A DNA stretch of 64,000 nucleotides from Verrucomicrobiales bacterium (GTDB lineage Bacteria > Verrucomicrobiota > Verrucomicrobiia > Limisphaerales > CAIMTB01), in the NCBI GenBank assembly GCA_016795425.1, contig JAEUHG010000179.1:1-64000 (forward strand), read 5' to 3'. Below the pieces are notes generated by a model, which saw only the letters and a program-made list of their open reading frames with translations, did not search any database and had not been told where the DNA came from. The position numbers were made by a program, and so were the translations under genes. Positions 36,359 through 45,118 of the stretch are shown piece after piece (within the stretch, counting starts at the first letter, position 1; each line of letters starts with the position of its first letter).

Positions 36359-37354
36359 GTGAAATCGACTCGAGACTTGGAGGCACGAATTGTGGTTTGC
36401 GGGGGCGGAGGGTTCATTGGCGGGCACCTGCTGCGCCACCTGCGCGAGCAAGGCTACACCCGTCTGCGGTCGGTGGACATCAAGCCGCTGCGCGAGTGGC
36501 ACCAGAAGTTCTCGGATGTCGACAACCTGGTTCTCGATCTGAAGGAAAAATCGGCGTGTTACCAGGCGTTGCAGGGGGCGTCTCAAGTTTACAATTTGGC
36601 AGCGGACATGGGAGGGATGGGATTCATCGAGCACAACAAGGGGTTGTGCATGTTGAGCGTGCTCATCAATACCCATCTCTTGCAGGCAGCGCGGGAATTG
36701 GGCGTCGAGCGATTTTTTTATGCCTCGAGTGCCTGCGTCTACAACGGCGAGAAGCAGACCGATCCAAACGTCACGGCCCTTCGTGAGGAGGATGCCTATC
36801 CGGCGGCTCCGGAGGATGGCTACGGATGGGAGAAGCTGTTTAGCGAGCGCATGTGCCGGCACTTTCGCGAGGACTTCGGGGTCGAGACGCGAATGGCCAG
36901 GTATCACAATGTCTACGGACCCTTCGGAACGTTTGAGGGTGGCCGTGAGAAGGCGCCGGCAGCCATTTGCCGCAAGGTGATCGAGGCCAAGGTCAGTGGG
37001 AAACATGAAATCACGATCTGGGGTGATGGCTCCCAGACGCGAAGCTTCATGTATATCGACGACTGCCTCAAAGGCACCCAAGCGATCCTGGAGAGTTCCA
37101 TCCTCGAACCCATCAACCTCGGCAGCAGCGAACTCGTCAGCATCAACGATCTGGTGGGTATCGTGGAGGAAATCGCCGGCATCAAGCTGCGCCGCAGTTA
37201 CGATCTCGGGGCCCCCAAGGGCGTTCGTGGACGCAACAGCGACAATACCCTCATTCGAAAATATCTGGGGTGGGAGCCGTCGACAAAGCTGCGCGACGGC
37301 ATGGAACTCACCTATCGCTGGATCCACGACGAAATTGCCCGGCGGTCCCGCTGA
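36359..37354 (+). CDS. GDP-mannose 3,5-epimerase-like nucleotide-sugar epimerase
   Basis: 331 residues from GTG 36359. The upstream GTG at 36281 would add a 26-residue non-homologous tail and TTG 36377 is also possible. VVCGGGGFIGGHLLRHLR is the NAD site. NLAADMGGMGFIEHNK is highly characteristic of GDP-mannose 3,5-epimerases, with SSACVYN (catalytic Ser/Cys) and DGYGWEK (Tyr/Lys). RYHNVYGPFGTFEGGREKAPAA extends the match. It probably makes GDP-L-galactose or a similar GDP sugar. The 121 bp before it include the only sizeable gap inside this part of the locus. Confidence 0.78.
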   Translation: MKSTRDLEARIVVCGGGGFIGGHLLRHLREQGYTRLRSVDIKPLREWHQKFSDVDNLVLDLKEKSACYQALQGASQVYNLAADMGGMGFIEHNKGLCMLSVLINTHLLQAARELGVERFFYASSACVYNGEKQTDPNVTALREEDAYPAAPEDGYGWEKLFSERMCRHFREDFGVETRMARYHNVYGPFGTFEGGREKAPAAICRKVIEAKVSGKHEITIWGDGSQTRSFMYIDDCLKGTQAILESSILEPINLGSSELVSINDLVGIVEEIAGIKLRRSYDLGAPKGVRGRNSDNTLIRKYLGWEPSTKLRDGMELTYRWIHDEIARRSR

Positions 37355-37402
37355 TGCGCCCTTCCGCCACCGGCGCGAAGTTCGGGAGCCCGAGTAGCTG
37401 AT

Positions 37403-38578
37403 GTGTCGCGACTGATCGTCACCTGCGACGAGCCGCCCGTTCCCCCTCTGACGGGCCACAATCGCAAAGCGCACGACGTCCTTCTGGCACTTCGCGATCG
37501 GTATGAGATCCACGTCGTCGCGTATCCGCGCTCGTCGGATGGATCATGGGAGCGGTATTGGAGTCCCCATGGAGTCGCCGTTCATCCGTTGACCCGCCGA
37601 AACCAAGGGCGGCATTGGAGAGCGTTGCTGCAGGGATTGTCGTTGCCGACGGTCACCCGTGATTTCGAAGGTGAAGCCCGGATGGTGTCGCAATTGGCAC
37701 ACGGCATCGAGGCCCGTCTGCTCATCGATTTTCTCTCGGGCGCGCCGTTGGTCCGAAACTTCGGTCGGGGCACCGTGCTTTCAGGGCATGATTGCCTGTC
37801 GCGCCTGTTTGCCGAGGAGTCGAGGCATGCGTCCAGTCTGAGAGTGCGGTGGCGGTTTCTGGTGCGACGGCGACTCGCCCTGAACGCCGAAAGACGGTTC
37901 GCGCATCTGGCGGAGCGCGTCCATCTGGTATCGGAGATCGATGCCCAGGCATTGACCCGCGTGAATCCGCGGGCCCGGCCGACGGTCATCCCGATCGGTG
38001 GAACCACGGCCCGGTCCGAGTGTCTCCGCCCTTGGGAGGCACGCCGTCCGGGGGCGATTTGGGGAAGCCTGCAATCGGAGTTGATCGCCTCGGGCTTCGA
38101 GAAGTTGGCGGATGCGCTGGGGACCGACGGGTTTCTGCGCGGCTGGCGTTTCTATGGGCGATTGCCCCGAGAGCAAGCGTTGGCCCGGCATCCGCGAATC
38201 CAGACGCTTGGACTGGAATACCACGCGACGATGGCTGACGTCGGGTCGGAACTCGGGAACACGCGAGTGCTTCTGCTTCCCGACATCGGCGGCACGGGAC
38301 AGAAGAATCGGACCATGGACGGCCTTGCGCATGGATGCTGCGTGGTGGGATTGGAGGAAGTGTTCCGGGGCATGGAGGACTGGGACCAGCCGCCCTTCGT
38401 GTCCGCCGAGACGATGGGAGAATTGGTCGCGGTGCTGCGCGGACTTACCGAGACGCGCGCCGCGGAGATCGGCAGAGCGGCCCGGGACTACTTCGCGGGA
38501 CGCTTCTCACTCCCCGTTCTTGCCGACCAATGGCGGGCGTTGTTCGAATCGGTCAACCCCCTGTCAAGCAACGCATGA
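37403..38578 (+). CDS. GT4-like glycosyltransferase
   Basis: 391 residues from GTG 37403; the ATG at 37401 is out of frame. PPVPPLTGHNRKAHDVLLALRD resembles the acceptor-binding N terminus of GT4 enzymes. The C-terminal LLLPDIGGTGQKNRTMDGLAHG.CVVG corresponds to the donor-binding G.K.k..EAma.G.PVV region. The usual E-x7-E pair is not clear. Its stop overlaps the start of a GT9 gene. Confidence 0.72.
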   Translation: MSRLIVTCDEPPVPPLTGHNRKAHDVLLALRDRYEIHVVAYPRSSDGSWERYWSPHGVAVHPLTRRNQGRHWRALLQGLSLPTVTRDFEGEARMVSQLAHGIEARLLIDFLSGAPLVRNFGRGTVLSGHDCLSRLFAEESRHASSLRVRWRFLVRRRLALNAERRFAHLAERVHLVSEIDAQALTRVNPRARPTVIPIGGTTARSECLRPWEARRPGAIWGSLQSELIASGFEKLADALGTDGFLRGWRFYGRLPREQALARHPRIQTLGLEYHATMADVGSELGNTRVLLLPDIGGTGQKNRTMDGLAHGCCVVGLEEVFRGMEDWDQPPFVSAETMGELVAVLRGLTETRAAEIGRAARDYFAGRFSLPVLADQWRALFESVNPLSSNA

Positions 38579-39648
38579 GTCAGCGCTGGCTCTTTCTCGC
38601 GGCACGAAACTTCGGGGATGCACTGATCAGCGCCGGACTTGTGGCGCGGGTGGCCGCCTCCTTTCCTAAGGACAGAATCGAGGTATGGACCCGGCCGCAA
38701 TTCGTCGACTTGTTTCGCGAGACCGGCGGCGCTGCCGAGTTTCATGTCTCGCAGTTCCCGGTCGGCACGCGAAAGAATTTCGGGTTGGTCGAGGCAGTGC
38801 GACTGGTCGTCACGATCGGGCGGTTGCGGCGGCGTCGATTCGACGTGGTGGTCAATGATGTCGGTGATTTCCGGGAGTGTGCGCTGGTTCGGACTCTGGG
38901 CGCTCGACGCCAGGCCGCGCCGATCTGGCCCCGGCGTCACCCCGCATTGAAGGTGTTTCGCCGGTGGGGGACACATCGACTGGTGAATTGGCCGCTGGAG
39001 GTTCCTGCGGACGTGGTGAACATCTACGATGTCCGCGAGTTCGTGGCCCGATCCTTGGGATGCCCCGAGCAAACAGAATCCCGGGTGCCGAGGCGGCCGA
39101 AGTTTGGAAGAGTGGGATTGCATCCGTTCGCGACCAAGGACTGTCGGCAGTGGCCCTGGGATTCCTGGAGAAACCTGGCTCGGCAACTGGCATCGACAGG
39201 GCAAACCGTGGTGGCCTTCGGTTCCGTTCAGGAGCGGGCGGTTCTCGAGCGCGAATTCGATGGCGAACCTGTGACGATCTCGTCCGGGTCCCTGGTGGAA
39301 TTCCTTCGGGCACTGGACGGGCTCGATGTGCTGGTGGCTCTCGACAGCTTTGGAATTCACGCGGCGTCGGCTCGGCGAACCCCCGCGGTCCATATCAACG
39401 GGGCTTCGAACCATTTGCTGTGGCGGCCTCCTGAGGTTCGCGGTCTCGTCAATGGCGGGCAGTGTCCGCATCATCCCTGTTATTGCCGACCGAAATGCCC
39501 CGCCCCCGGCATTGAGCGGTATGCCTGCATTCACGGCATTTCCTGGCAATCGGTCCTGGCGGAAGTGAGGTCGGTGTTGGCCGCGATCCCGGGAGTTCCG
39601 GGCGAGAACAGTGCGGGGCAGGACCCCTCGGTTTTGAACGTTCCATGA
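38575..39648 (+). CDS. GT9-family glycosyltransferase, second of two
   Basis: 357 residues. AARNFGDALISAGLVARV is the GT9 N-terminal signature, and VALDSFGIHAASARRTPAVHINGASN with a strong spacing match is the donor site. A Cys-rich stretch (CPHHPCYCRPKCPAPGIERYAC, in pieces) near the C terminus parallels the Cys cluster in the GT9 at 25911-27080. Both are therefore a subtype that may bind metal. The ATG overlaps the preceding stop, and the stop overlaps the next gene. Confidence 0.8.
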   Translation: MSQRWLFLAARNFGDALISAGLVARVAASFPKDRIEVWTRPQFVDLFRETGGAAEFHVSQFPVGTRKNFGLVEAVRLVVTIGRLRRRRFDVVVNDVGDFRECALVRTLGARRQAAPIWPRRHPALKVFRRWGTHRLVNWPLEVPADVVNIYDVREFVARSLGCPEQTESRVPRRPKFGRVGLHPFATKDCRQWPWDSWRNLARQLASTGQTVVAFGSVQERAVLEREFDGEPVTISSGSLVEFLRALDGLDVLVALDSFGIHAASARRTPAVHINGASNHLLWRPPEVRGLVNGGQCPHHPCYCRPKCPAPGIERYACIHGISWQSVLAEVRSVLAAIPGVPGENSAGQDPSVLNVP

Positions 39649-40709
39649 CAAGGACATTACTGGTCACCGGCTCCTCGGGCCTGATTGGCTCCGAGGTGGT
39701 CTCCCATTTTGCGGCCGAGGGATGGACGGTGCACGGGATCGACAACAACATGCGGGCCGATTTTTTCGGGCCCCAGGGGGATACGCGGTGGAATCAGGAA
39801 CGGCTGCGGCGAAACATTCCGGGTTTCCAGCATCACGAGGCCGACATTCGCGATCGGCGTGCCATCCTCGAACTGATTTCCCGGCTTCGACCCCGGGCGA
39901 TCGTGCATGCGGCGGCGCAGCCGAGCCACGACCTGGCGGCATCACGGCCGTTTGACGATTTCGACGTGAATGCGGTGGGCACGCTGAACCTTCTGGAAGC
40001 GGCGCGGCAGAGTTGTCCGGAGTCGCCCTTCGTGCACATGAGCACGAACAAGGTGTACGGGGATGCGCCGAACGAGATCCCGCTGCGCGAGTGCGAGACG
40101 CGATGGGATTATGACGATGCCCGGTATCGCGACGGAATTGCCGAAGACTTCCGCATCGATCGCTCGAAACACTCCGTGTTTGGAGCTTCAAAGGTGGCCT
40201 CCGATATCATGGTGCAGGAATACGGAAGGTATTTCGGCATGCCCACCTGCTGCCTGAGGGGCGGATGCCTGACGGGGCCCAACCATTCGGGGGTGGAGTT
40301 GCACGGCTTCCTCAGCTACCTCATCAAATGCAACCTCGAGGGCCGCCTCTACCGCATCTTCGGGTACAAGGGCAAACAGGTCCGGGACAATATTCACAGC
40401 CAGGACGTCGCCGCGTTCATGGCTCGGTTCATCGCGGCACCGCGGTCGGCCGAGGTTTACAACCTGGGTGGCGGACGTGAGAACTCCATCTCCATCCTGG
40501 AAGCGTTCCGGCTCGCCGAATCCATCTCCGGTCAGGCGATGAAGTTCGAGTACGTGGATCAGGCCCGCTCCGGTGATCACATCTGCTACATCTCGGACCT
40601 GGCGAAGGCGAAGAATCACTTTCCTGGCTGGAGCCCGACCCGTGATCTCAAGTCGACCTTCGAGGAAATTCACCGGGCTTGGCTTGAACGACGGTCGGGG
40701 GATCGGTGA
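39645..40709 (+). CDS. NAD-dependent nucleotide-sugar epimerase, CDP-tyvelose-2-epimerase-like
   Basis: 354 residues. VTGSSGLIGSEVVSHFA is the NAD site. HMSTNKVYGDAPNE and YLIKCNLEGRLYRIFGYKGKQVRDNIHS match the CDP-paratose/tyvelose 2-epimerase branch. The catalytic Tyr-x3-Lys is replaced: HSVFGASKVASD has Phe where Tyr is expected. I recall FGASK in other members of this branch, so it may still be active with a different proton shuttle. The ATG overlaps the GT9 stop. Confidence 0.75.
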   Translation: MTRTLLVTGSSGLIGSEVVSHFAAEGWTVHGIDNNMRADFFGPQGDTRWNQERLRRNIPGFQHHEADIRDRRAILELISRLRPRAIVHAAAQPSHDLAASRPFDDFDVNAVGTLNLLEAARQSCPESPFVHMSTNKVYGDAPNEIPLRECETRWDYDDARYRDGIAEDFRIDRSKHSVFGASKVASDIMVQEYGRYFGMPTCCLRGGCLTGPNHSGVELHGFLSYLIKCNLEGRLYRIFGYKGKQVRDNIHSQDVAAFMARFIAAPRSAEVYNLGGGRENSISILEAFRLAESISGQAMKFEYVDQARSGDHICYISDLAKAKNHFPGWSPTRDLKSTFEEIHRAWLERRSGDR

Positions 40710-40769
40710 GTCGACGGTGGCCGGGGATGCCGATGCGGCGGATGAGAGTGTCGGTGGGAATGAAATGGC

Positions 40770-42077
40770 ATGGCCGTTGAGCCCCAGCGTAAACGACGAT
40801 TGCTGGTGATCAGCAATCTCTTCGCGCCGGATCGCGGCGGGGGTGCCTCGGTGTTCACGGACCTCTGTGTGGGTTTGGCGGCACGAGGGTGGGAGGTTAC
40901 CGTCTACGGCACGCATCCCTATTATCCGGAGTGGCGGCGAAAGTCGTCGGACAATCCGTGGCGGATCTCGCGGGAGAGGTATGCAGGGGTGACGGTCCTG
41001 CGCCATGGCATCTATGTTCCGCAAACCCCATCGCGCCTGATTCCGCGTATTTTGTGCGAATCGTCGTTTGGGTTCAGTTTGTTGCGCAGCCTCCTGCGAC
41101 GCGGTTCCTATGATGCGGTGATGGTCTTTTGTCCGATGCTCAGCGCGGTGGGATTTGCCGCCTTGCGGAAGATACTTTGGCGCGAGCCGCTGTGGCTGAA
41201 TGTTCAGGACATTCCGGCGGACGCCGCGGAAGCCAGCGGCATCAGCCAATCACGATGGTTCGGCCGATTGGCGCAGGTCGTGCAACGCCGGCTTTTCAGT
41301 TGTGCCGAGGTTTGGAGCACCATCTCTCCCGTAATGGTGGAGCGGCTCGAACGCCTGCGAGGCGGCGCGGGTCCGGTGCATTGCTGTCCCAACTGGCTGA
41401 ACCAATCGATGTCCGATGAAGTGGCGCGGGTGGGTCCAAAGACGGGCCGCGCGCCGTCGCGGCCCCTTCGTCTTCTCTATGCCGGGAACATCGGGAAGAA
41501 GCAGGGGCTCATCGACTTTCTCAAAGTGCTGGCGGCGACGGCGATCTCCTTCGATTTCCAAATTCACGGCGACGGCGGCGAAGCGTCGGTGGTGAAGGAT
41601 TGGGTGTTGAACTCAGGCGACACGCGGTTTCGGTTTGGGCCATTCCTCGATGAGTCTGGATTCGTGCGTGCCTTGCACACGACCGACCTCTTTGTCATTT
41701 GCGAAAAGCCGGGCTCGGGTGCGTCCTTCATTCCAAGCAAACTCATCCCCGGCATCGCCACCGGAACACCAATCCTGGCGATCTGCGACCGAGGAGGACC
41801 GCTGGGAAGGGAAGTCGAGACCGCGGGATTGGGAATGGTCCTGGAGTGGACGGAGATCGAAACCTTGGGGGAACGTCTGGAGGCGCTGTCGGGCGACGGT
41901 CCAGTTTTCGGTGAATACCAGGCGCGATGCGTGGAGCGGGCGCGGATCTACAGCCGGGATCATGGCATCGCCAACATCGAACGACTGTTGTTGGAAATGA
42001 CCGACCGCCGCGACGCCCCGATCAATAGGCGTTCTCCCGGCGGAAGAACGTCAACACCAGGATCTGGAAGTCCATGA
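40770..42077 (+). CDS. GT4-family glycosyltransferase (WcaI-like)
   Basis: 435 residues. ISNLFAPDRGGGASVFTDL and VTVYGTHPYYPEW are the N-terminal marks of WcaI-type GT4. LLYAGNIGKKQGL begins the donor domain. FIPSKLIPGIATGTPILAI occupies the usual E-x7-E position, with weak conservation. The last ~20 residues overlap, on the opposite strand, the 3' end of the WcaJ-type gene by 56 bp, which suggests a recent extension of this C terminus. Confidence 0.82.
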   Translation: MAVEPQRKRRLLVISNLFAPDRGGGASVFTDLCVGLAARGWEVTVYGTHPYYPEWRRKSSDNPWRISRERYAGVTVLRHGIYVPQTPSRLIPRILCESSFGFSLLRSLLRRGSYDAVMVFCPMLSAVGFAALRKILWREPLWLNVQDIPADAAEASGISQSRWFGRLAQVVQRRLFSCAEVWSTISPVMVERLERLRGGAGPVHCCPNWLNQSMSDEVARVGPKTGRAPSRPLRLLYAGNIGKKQGLIDFLKVLAATAISFDFQIHGDGGEASVVKDWVLNSGDTRFRFGPFLDESGFVRALHTTDLFVICEKPGSGASFIPSKLIPGIATGTPILAICDRGGPLGREVETAGLGMVLEWTEIETLGERLEALSGDGPVFGEYQARCVERARIYSRDHGIANIERLLLEMTDRRDAPINRRSPGGRTSTPGSGSP

Positions 42078-43500
42078 GCAGACTCCAATTCTCGAGATAA
42101 TAGATGTCGTAATTGACGCGCTTTGCCAGGTCGGTGTCTCCGCGAAGCCCGTGGATCTGGGCCCAACCCGTGATCCCGGGCTTTGTTGCGTAGCGGGCAT
42201 TGTAATGCGGGATGTTCTCGCTCAGTCGCAACGAGTGGAAGGTGCGCTCCGGTCGGGGCCCGACCAGGCTCATTTCCCCTTTCAGCACGTTCCAAAACTG
42301 CGGGATCTCATCGAGGTTCCAACGCCGCATGGCGCGGCCGATGGGCAACACCCGAGAGTCATTGCGAAGGGTGGACTGGTTCAGATGATCAGTCGCCTCG
42401 GATCCCAGGTGCATGCTCCGCAGTTTCCACATGGTGAAGGGGCGCCCGTCCCGGCCGATGCGTTCCTGACCGAAAAAGATCGGGCCCGGATCCTCCCGGC
42501 GGATGCGCCAGCCGCAGTACGTGATGATGGGAACCGAGATGAGAAGACCGACGACCGAGCCAATGATGTCGACCATCCGTTTCATGAGGCGACGACTCGA
42601 TCGGTCCAAGGGCAATCGACTCACCCCGAGCACTGGCACACCGCTGATGGTCTCGAGCTCGAGGCCGGAGACGAGAATCTGGAAATACGAGGGAATGACC
42701 TTGAACTGAACGAAATGCCGCTCACAGACGTTCGCCAGCGCCACCATCTCGTCCGTGCTGGGATCCAAATCCGCCACCACCACCATGTCGGCAATGCCGG
42801 CCTGAAGCAGTTGTCCCAGGCCGGCGTAATCGCCAAGTCGAGACACCCCTTCCGGCGGTTGGTGGTCGAGATGGTCGCGAAGCGAAGGAACGAATCCGAC
42901 CACTTCGTAGGGATGGCTCGGATCACCCGCAATGGACTCACTGAGTCGCGAGGACTCATCGTTCCAACCGACAAACAAGACCCGGGTTCGGACTCTGGAG
43001 GCGATCGCCTCGTTCTGCAGGAGGCCATGGAACACGGCACGCCAACCGATGAGGGTGAGGGCGCACGCGACGGCTGACGAAGCCGCGTAGATACGTGAGA
43101 TCGGGGGGTCGAATTTCAGGGCCAAACTGACTCCCAGGTAGAGCGCGAGCCAAGTCATCGAGGACCGAACGATGAGCAAGGCGGTGCGCCGGAATCGCAG
43201 CAGATGCCGGTGATGGTAGACGCCAGTATAAACGAGCAAACCGGAAAGGAACGTCGTCCCGACCGCAAACAAACCCAGGTAATCGGTTAGCGCCGGCGGG
43301 GACGGCAATTCGACACCGAAGCGGATCCAGCCAGACTGAAAACGCAGCCAAAACGCGAAGCAGAGGCCGGCAATGATGGATAGAAGATCCCCGATGAATG
43401 CGACCGTGGACAGGGGCCCCGCGAGGCTCTGGCGACGGGGGCCCAAGGCGTCCTGGCTTTTCTGACCGGTGATCGACACCGGAATACTCGTAACTTCCAT
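42022..43500 (-). CDS. WcaJ-type polyprenyl-phosphate hexose-1-phosphate transferase
   Basis: 492 residues from ATG 43500; an upstream TTG at 43524 adds eight residues of no clear homology. About four N-terminal membrane segments and a CoA-binding-like domain precede the C-terminal bacterial sugar transferase domain. Its motifs are KRMVDIIGSVVGLLIS, FFGQERIGRDGRPFTMWKLRSM (in pieces) and EIPQFWNVLKGEMSLVGPRPE. It puts the first sugar phosphate on undecaprenyl phosphate and so starts the repeat unit. It is on the strand opposite the rest of the locus and downstream of two PEP-CTERM genes. Confidence 0.9.
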   Translation of the reverse strand: MEVTSIPVSITGQKSQDALGPRRQSLAGPLSTVAFIGDLLSIIAGLCFAFWLRFQSGWIRFGVELPSPPALTDYLGLFAVGTTFLSGLLVYTGVYHHRHLLRFRRTALLIVRSSMTWLALYLGVSLALKFDPPISRIYAASSAVACALTLIGWRAVFHGLLQNEAIASRVRTRVLFVGWNDESSRLSESIAGDPSHPYEVVGFVPSLRDHLDHQPPEGVSRLGDYAGLGQLLQAGIADMVVVADLDPSTDEMVALANVCERHFVQFKVIPSYFQILVSGLELETISGVPVLGVSRLPLDRSSRRLMKRMVDIIGSVVGLLISVPIITYCGWRIRREDPGPIFFGQERIGRDGRPFTMWKLRSMHLGSEATDHLNQSTLRNDSRVLPIGRAMRRWNLDEIPQFWNVLKGEMSLVGPRPERTFHSLRLSENIPHYNARYATKPGITGWAQIHGLRGDTDLAKRVNYDIYYLENWSLLMDFQILVLTFFRRENAY

Positions 43501-43581
43501 TCCGGTAAACACCTGCAACCTCAACCTTCAAGGCGATGCAAGGCAAGGAAACGTTTCCGGCATTTGCCGGGGCGCACGGCG

Positions 43582-44247
43582 TCAGGTCCGACCCGCCGCC
43601 GCGACTGCCCGCCGTTTGCGGCTGATCCATAGCGCCATCCCCCCAACGCCGGCCAGCACCCTCACGCCCGGCTCCGGGACCACCCATTGGCCCGCATTCC
43701 ACTGGCCCGGACTGCTCTCCGCCATCGCTTGCCAAAGAAAATCGTCCGCCGTCGCGCCTGTGCCGGTTCGACCAAGGGAGCCCCCTGCCGGCTGGGTGTC
43801 CAATTCGAAAACGCCCAGCTCCCGAGAGCTGAATCCAGCCGCCGGACCGGCACTCGCGGCAAATGACCCTTCGTAACTGATGAAGTCGACCGTGCCCCCG
43901 TCGACATCCAACGACATTCCGTCGGGCGCCCCATTCTGTATCCCGGAGATCAGTTTCCAATAGATCGTATACCCGTCCGAACTCTGACCCCGCTGAAACG
44001 TCTCCAGGAGGTGGGCGGAACCATAGGGGCGGCCGTCGCCCCCATTGTACAGGGTGAGACGCACGGCCGCGCTTTCGGCGAACCCGGTCGGAACGGCAAT
44101 TTCGACAAATTCCGCAACGTCGGTGCCGGCATTGTCGTAATGAATCTCGTTGATCCATGGAGTCGGGTTTTGGGCAGGAACCGCGGGGATGCCTGGGAGC
44201 AGCATGGAGATGGCTATGGCGACGGAGTAAGTGAGTCGTGAAGTCAT
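43582..44247 (-). CDS. PEP-CTERM protein with lamin-tail-like domain (second of tandem pair)
   Basis: 221 residues from ATG 44247 with a signal peptide (about 1-26). The body begins INEIHYDNAGTDVAEFVEI, like a lamin-tail/LTD domain. The end is a PEP-CTERM sorting tail: VVPEPG, a hydrophobic segment and RKRR. It is the likely substrate of the exosortase at 18144. It is a paralogue of the next upstream protein (both share FxYDNAGTD...FVE and the sequence LTLYNGGDG.PYG). The 64 bp between them and the 81 bp to the WcaJ-type gene suggest one transcript. Confidence 0.85.
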   Translation of the reverse strand: MTSRLTYSVAIAISMLLPGIPAVPAQNPTPWINEIHYDNAGTDVAEFVEIAVPTGFAESAAVRLTLYNGGDGRPYGSAHLLETFQRGQSSDGYTIYWKLISGIQNGAPDGMSLDVDGGTVDFISYEGSFAASAGPAAGFSSRELGVFELDTQPAGGSLGRTGTGATADDFLWQAMAESSPGQWNAGQWVVPEPGVRVLAGVGGMALWISRKRRAVAAAGRT

Positions 44248-44311
44248 AGGATGATCGGGTTGACAAGGTTTCTTAGCGATACAGCGGGAGGAGTGATTCA
44301 GGCACTGGGAG

Positions 44312-45061
44312 TCAGTGACTGTGAAAGTCGGAGACCGGTGCCTGCGAAGGATCGGCTGCCACCGGATTGAAATGCGCCCCGGGACGCGGACGACACCGGC
44401 GCACCCAGGCAAAGACGCCGAGCCCGGCGGCAAAGAGAGCGGCGTAGGTCGAGGGCTCCGGGACCGCAACCTGGCCCGCGTTCAGCATCCCCGGGGTGGC
44501 CACCTGGAAGGCCGTCCAGGTGAAGTCCGCCAGGGTGATGCCGGCTCCGCGCAGTCCGATGGAAGAACCGGCGGGCGTGGCGTCGGACTCGGCCAGGCCG
44601 ATGTCGGAAGAGCTCAGTGAGGCGGCGGGTCCGGACGCCGCGGTGAAGGAACCCTCATAACTGACAAAATGAACCACAGTGCCGGCGAGATCGAGGGCAA
44701 GGCCGTCCGGGGCTCCGTTCTGGAGGCCGTTGATCGACTTTGAGTAGACGGTCCAACCCTCGTGCGACTCGCCCGCGGTGAAGGTGCTGAGCAGGTGGGA
44801 GGTCCCGTAGGGAGCGCCATCGCCGCCGTTGTAGAGGGTGAGTCGGACGCTGGCCAGGTCCGTCAGTGTGTTGGGCGCAATGACTTCGACGAACTCCTGG
44901 GAATCAGTTCCGGCGTTGTCGTAATGGAATTCATTGATCCAAAGCACCTGGCCAGGAGCCATGATGGGTGCGAGGAGAAGTCCGGCGACGAGGTGCCGGC
45001 GCGCGCTTGATCCGGGCGAACGAAGCATGGGGTTCACTAGGGTGGGGATGAGTAAAGACAC
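44312..45061 (-). CDS. PEP-CTERM protein with lamin-tail-like domain (first of tandem pair)
   Basis: 249 residues from a GTG with an AAGGAG 5 bases upstream; the ATG twelve codons in (45028) lacks one. A signal peptide follows (RRHLVAGLLLAPIMAPG). The domain INEFHYDNAGTDSQEFVEV and the sequence LTLYNGGDGAPYG make it a paralogue of the 43582 protein. The PEP-CTERM segment is AVPEPSTYAALFAAGLGVFAW then VRRCR. An unusual further 20 residues (PRPGAHFNPVAADPSQAPVS..) follow, where most PEP-CTERM proteins end. It is a likely substrate of the exosortase. Confidence 0.85.
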   Translation of the reverse strand: MSLLIPTLVNPMLRSPGSSARRHLVAGLLLAPIMAPGQVLWINEFHYDNAGTDSQEFVEVIAPNTLTDLASVRLTLYNGGDGAPYGTSHLLSTFTAGESHEGWTVYSKSINGLQNGAPDGLALDLAGTVVHFVSYEGSFTAASGPAASLSSSDIGLAESDATPAGSSIGLRGAGITLADFTWTAFQVATPGMLNAGQVAVPEPSTYAALFAAGLGVFAWVRRCRPRPGAHFNPVAADPSQAPVSDFHSH

Positions 45062-45066
45062 AGGAT

Positions 45067-45072
45067 CTCCTT
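45067..45072 (-). promoter_or_regulatory. Ribosome binding site that decides a GTG start
   Basis: On the minus strand the sequence reads AAGGAG with 5 bases before GTG 45061. It favours the GTG over the in-frame ATG at 45028. Confidence 0.65.
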
Positions 45073-45097
45073 TGTGAGTGATTTACGGCGATGACCA

Positions 45098-45118
45098 GAA
45101 GGTCCCTTGGTGACCTTC
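45098..45118. repeat. Inverted repeat with 7-bp arms
   Basis: GAAGGTC (45098-45104), seven-base spacer, GACCTTC (45112-45118). A perfect stem in the leader of the divergent PEP-CTERM and parB transcripts. No T-run follows, so it is more likely an operator or RNA structure than a terminator. Confidence 0.6.
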
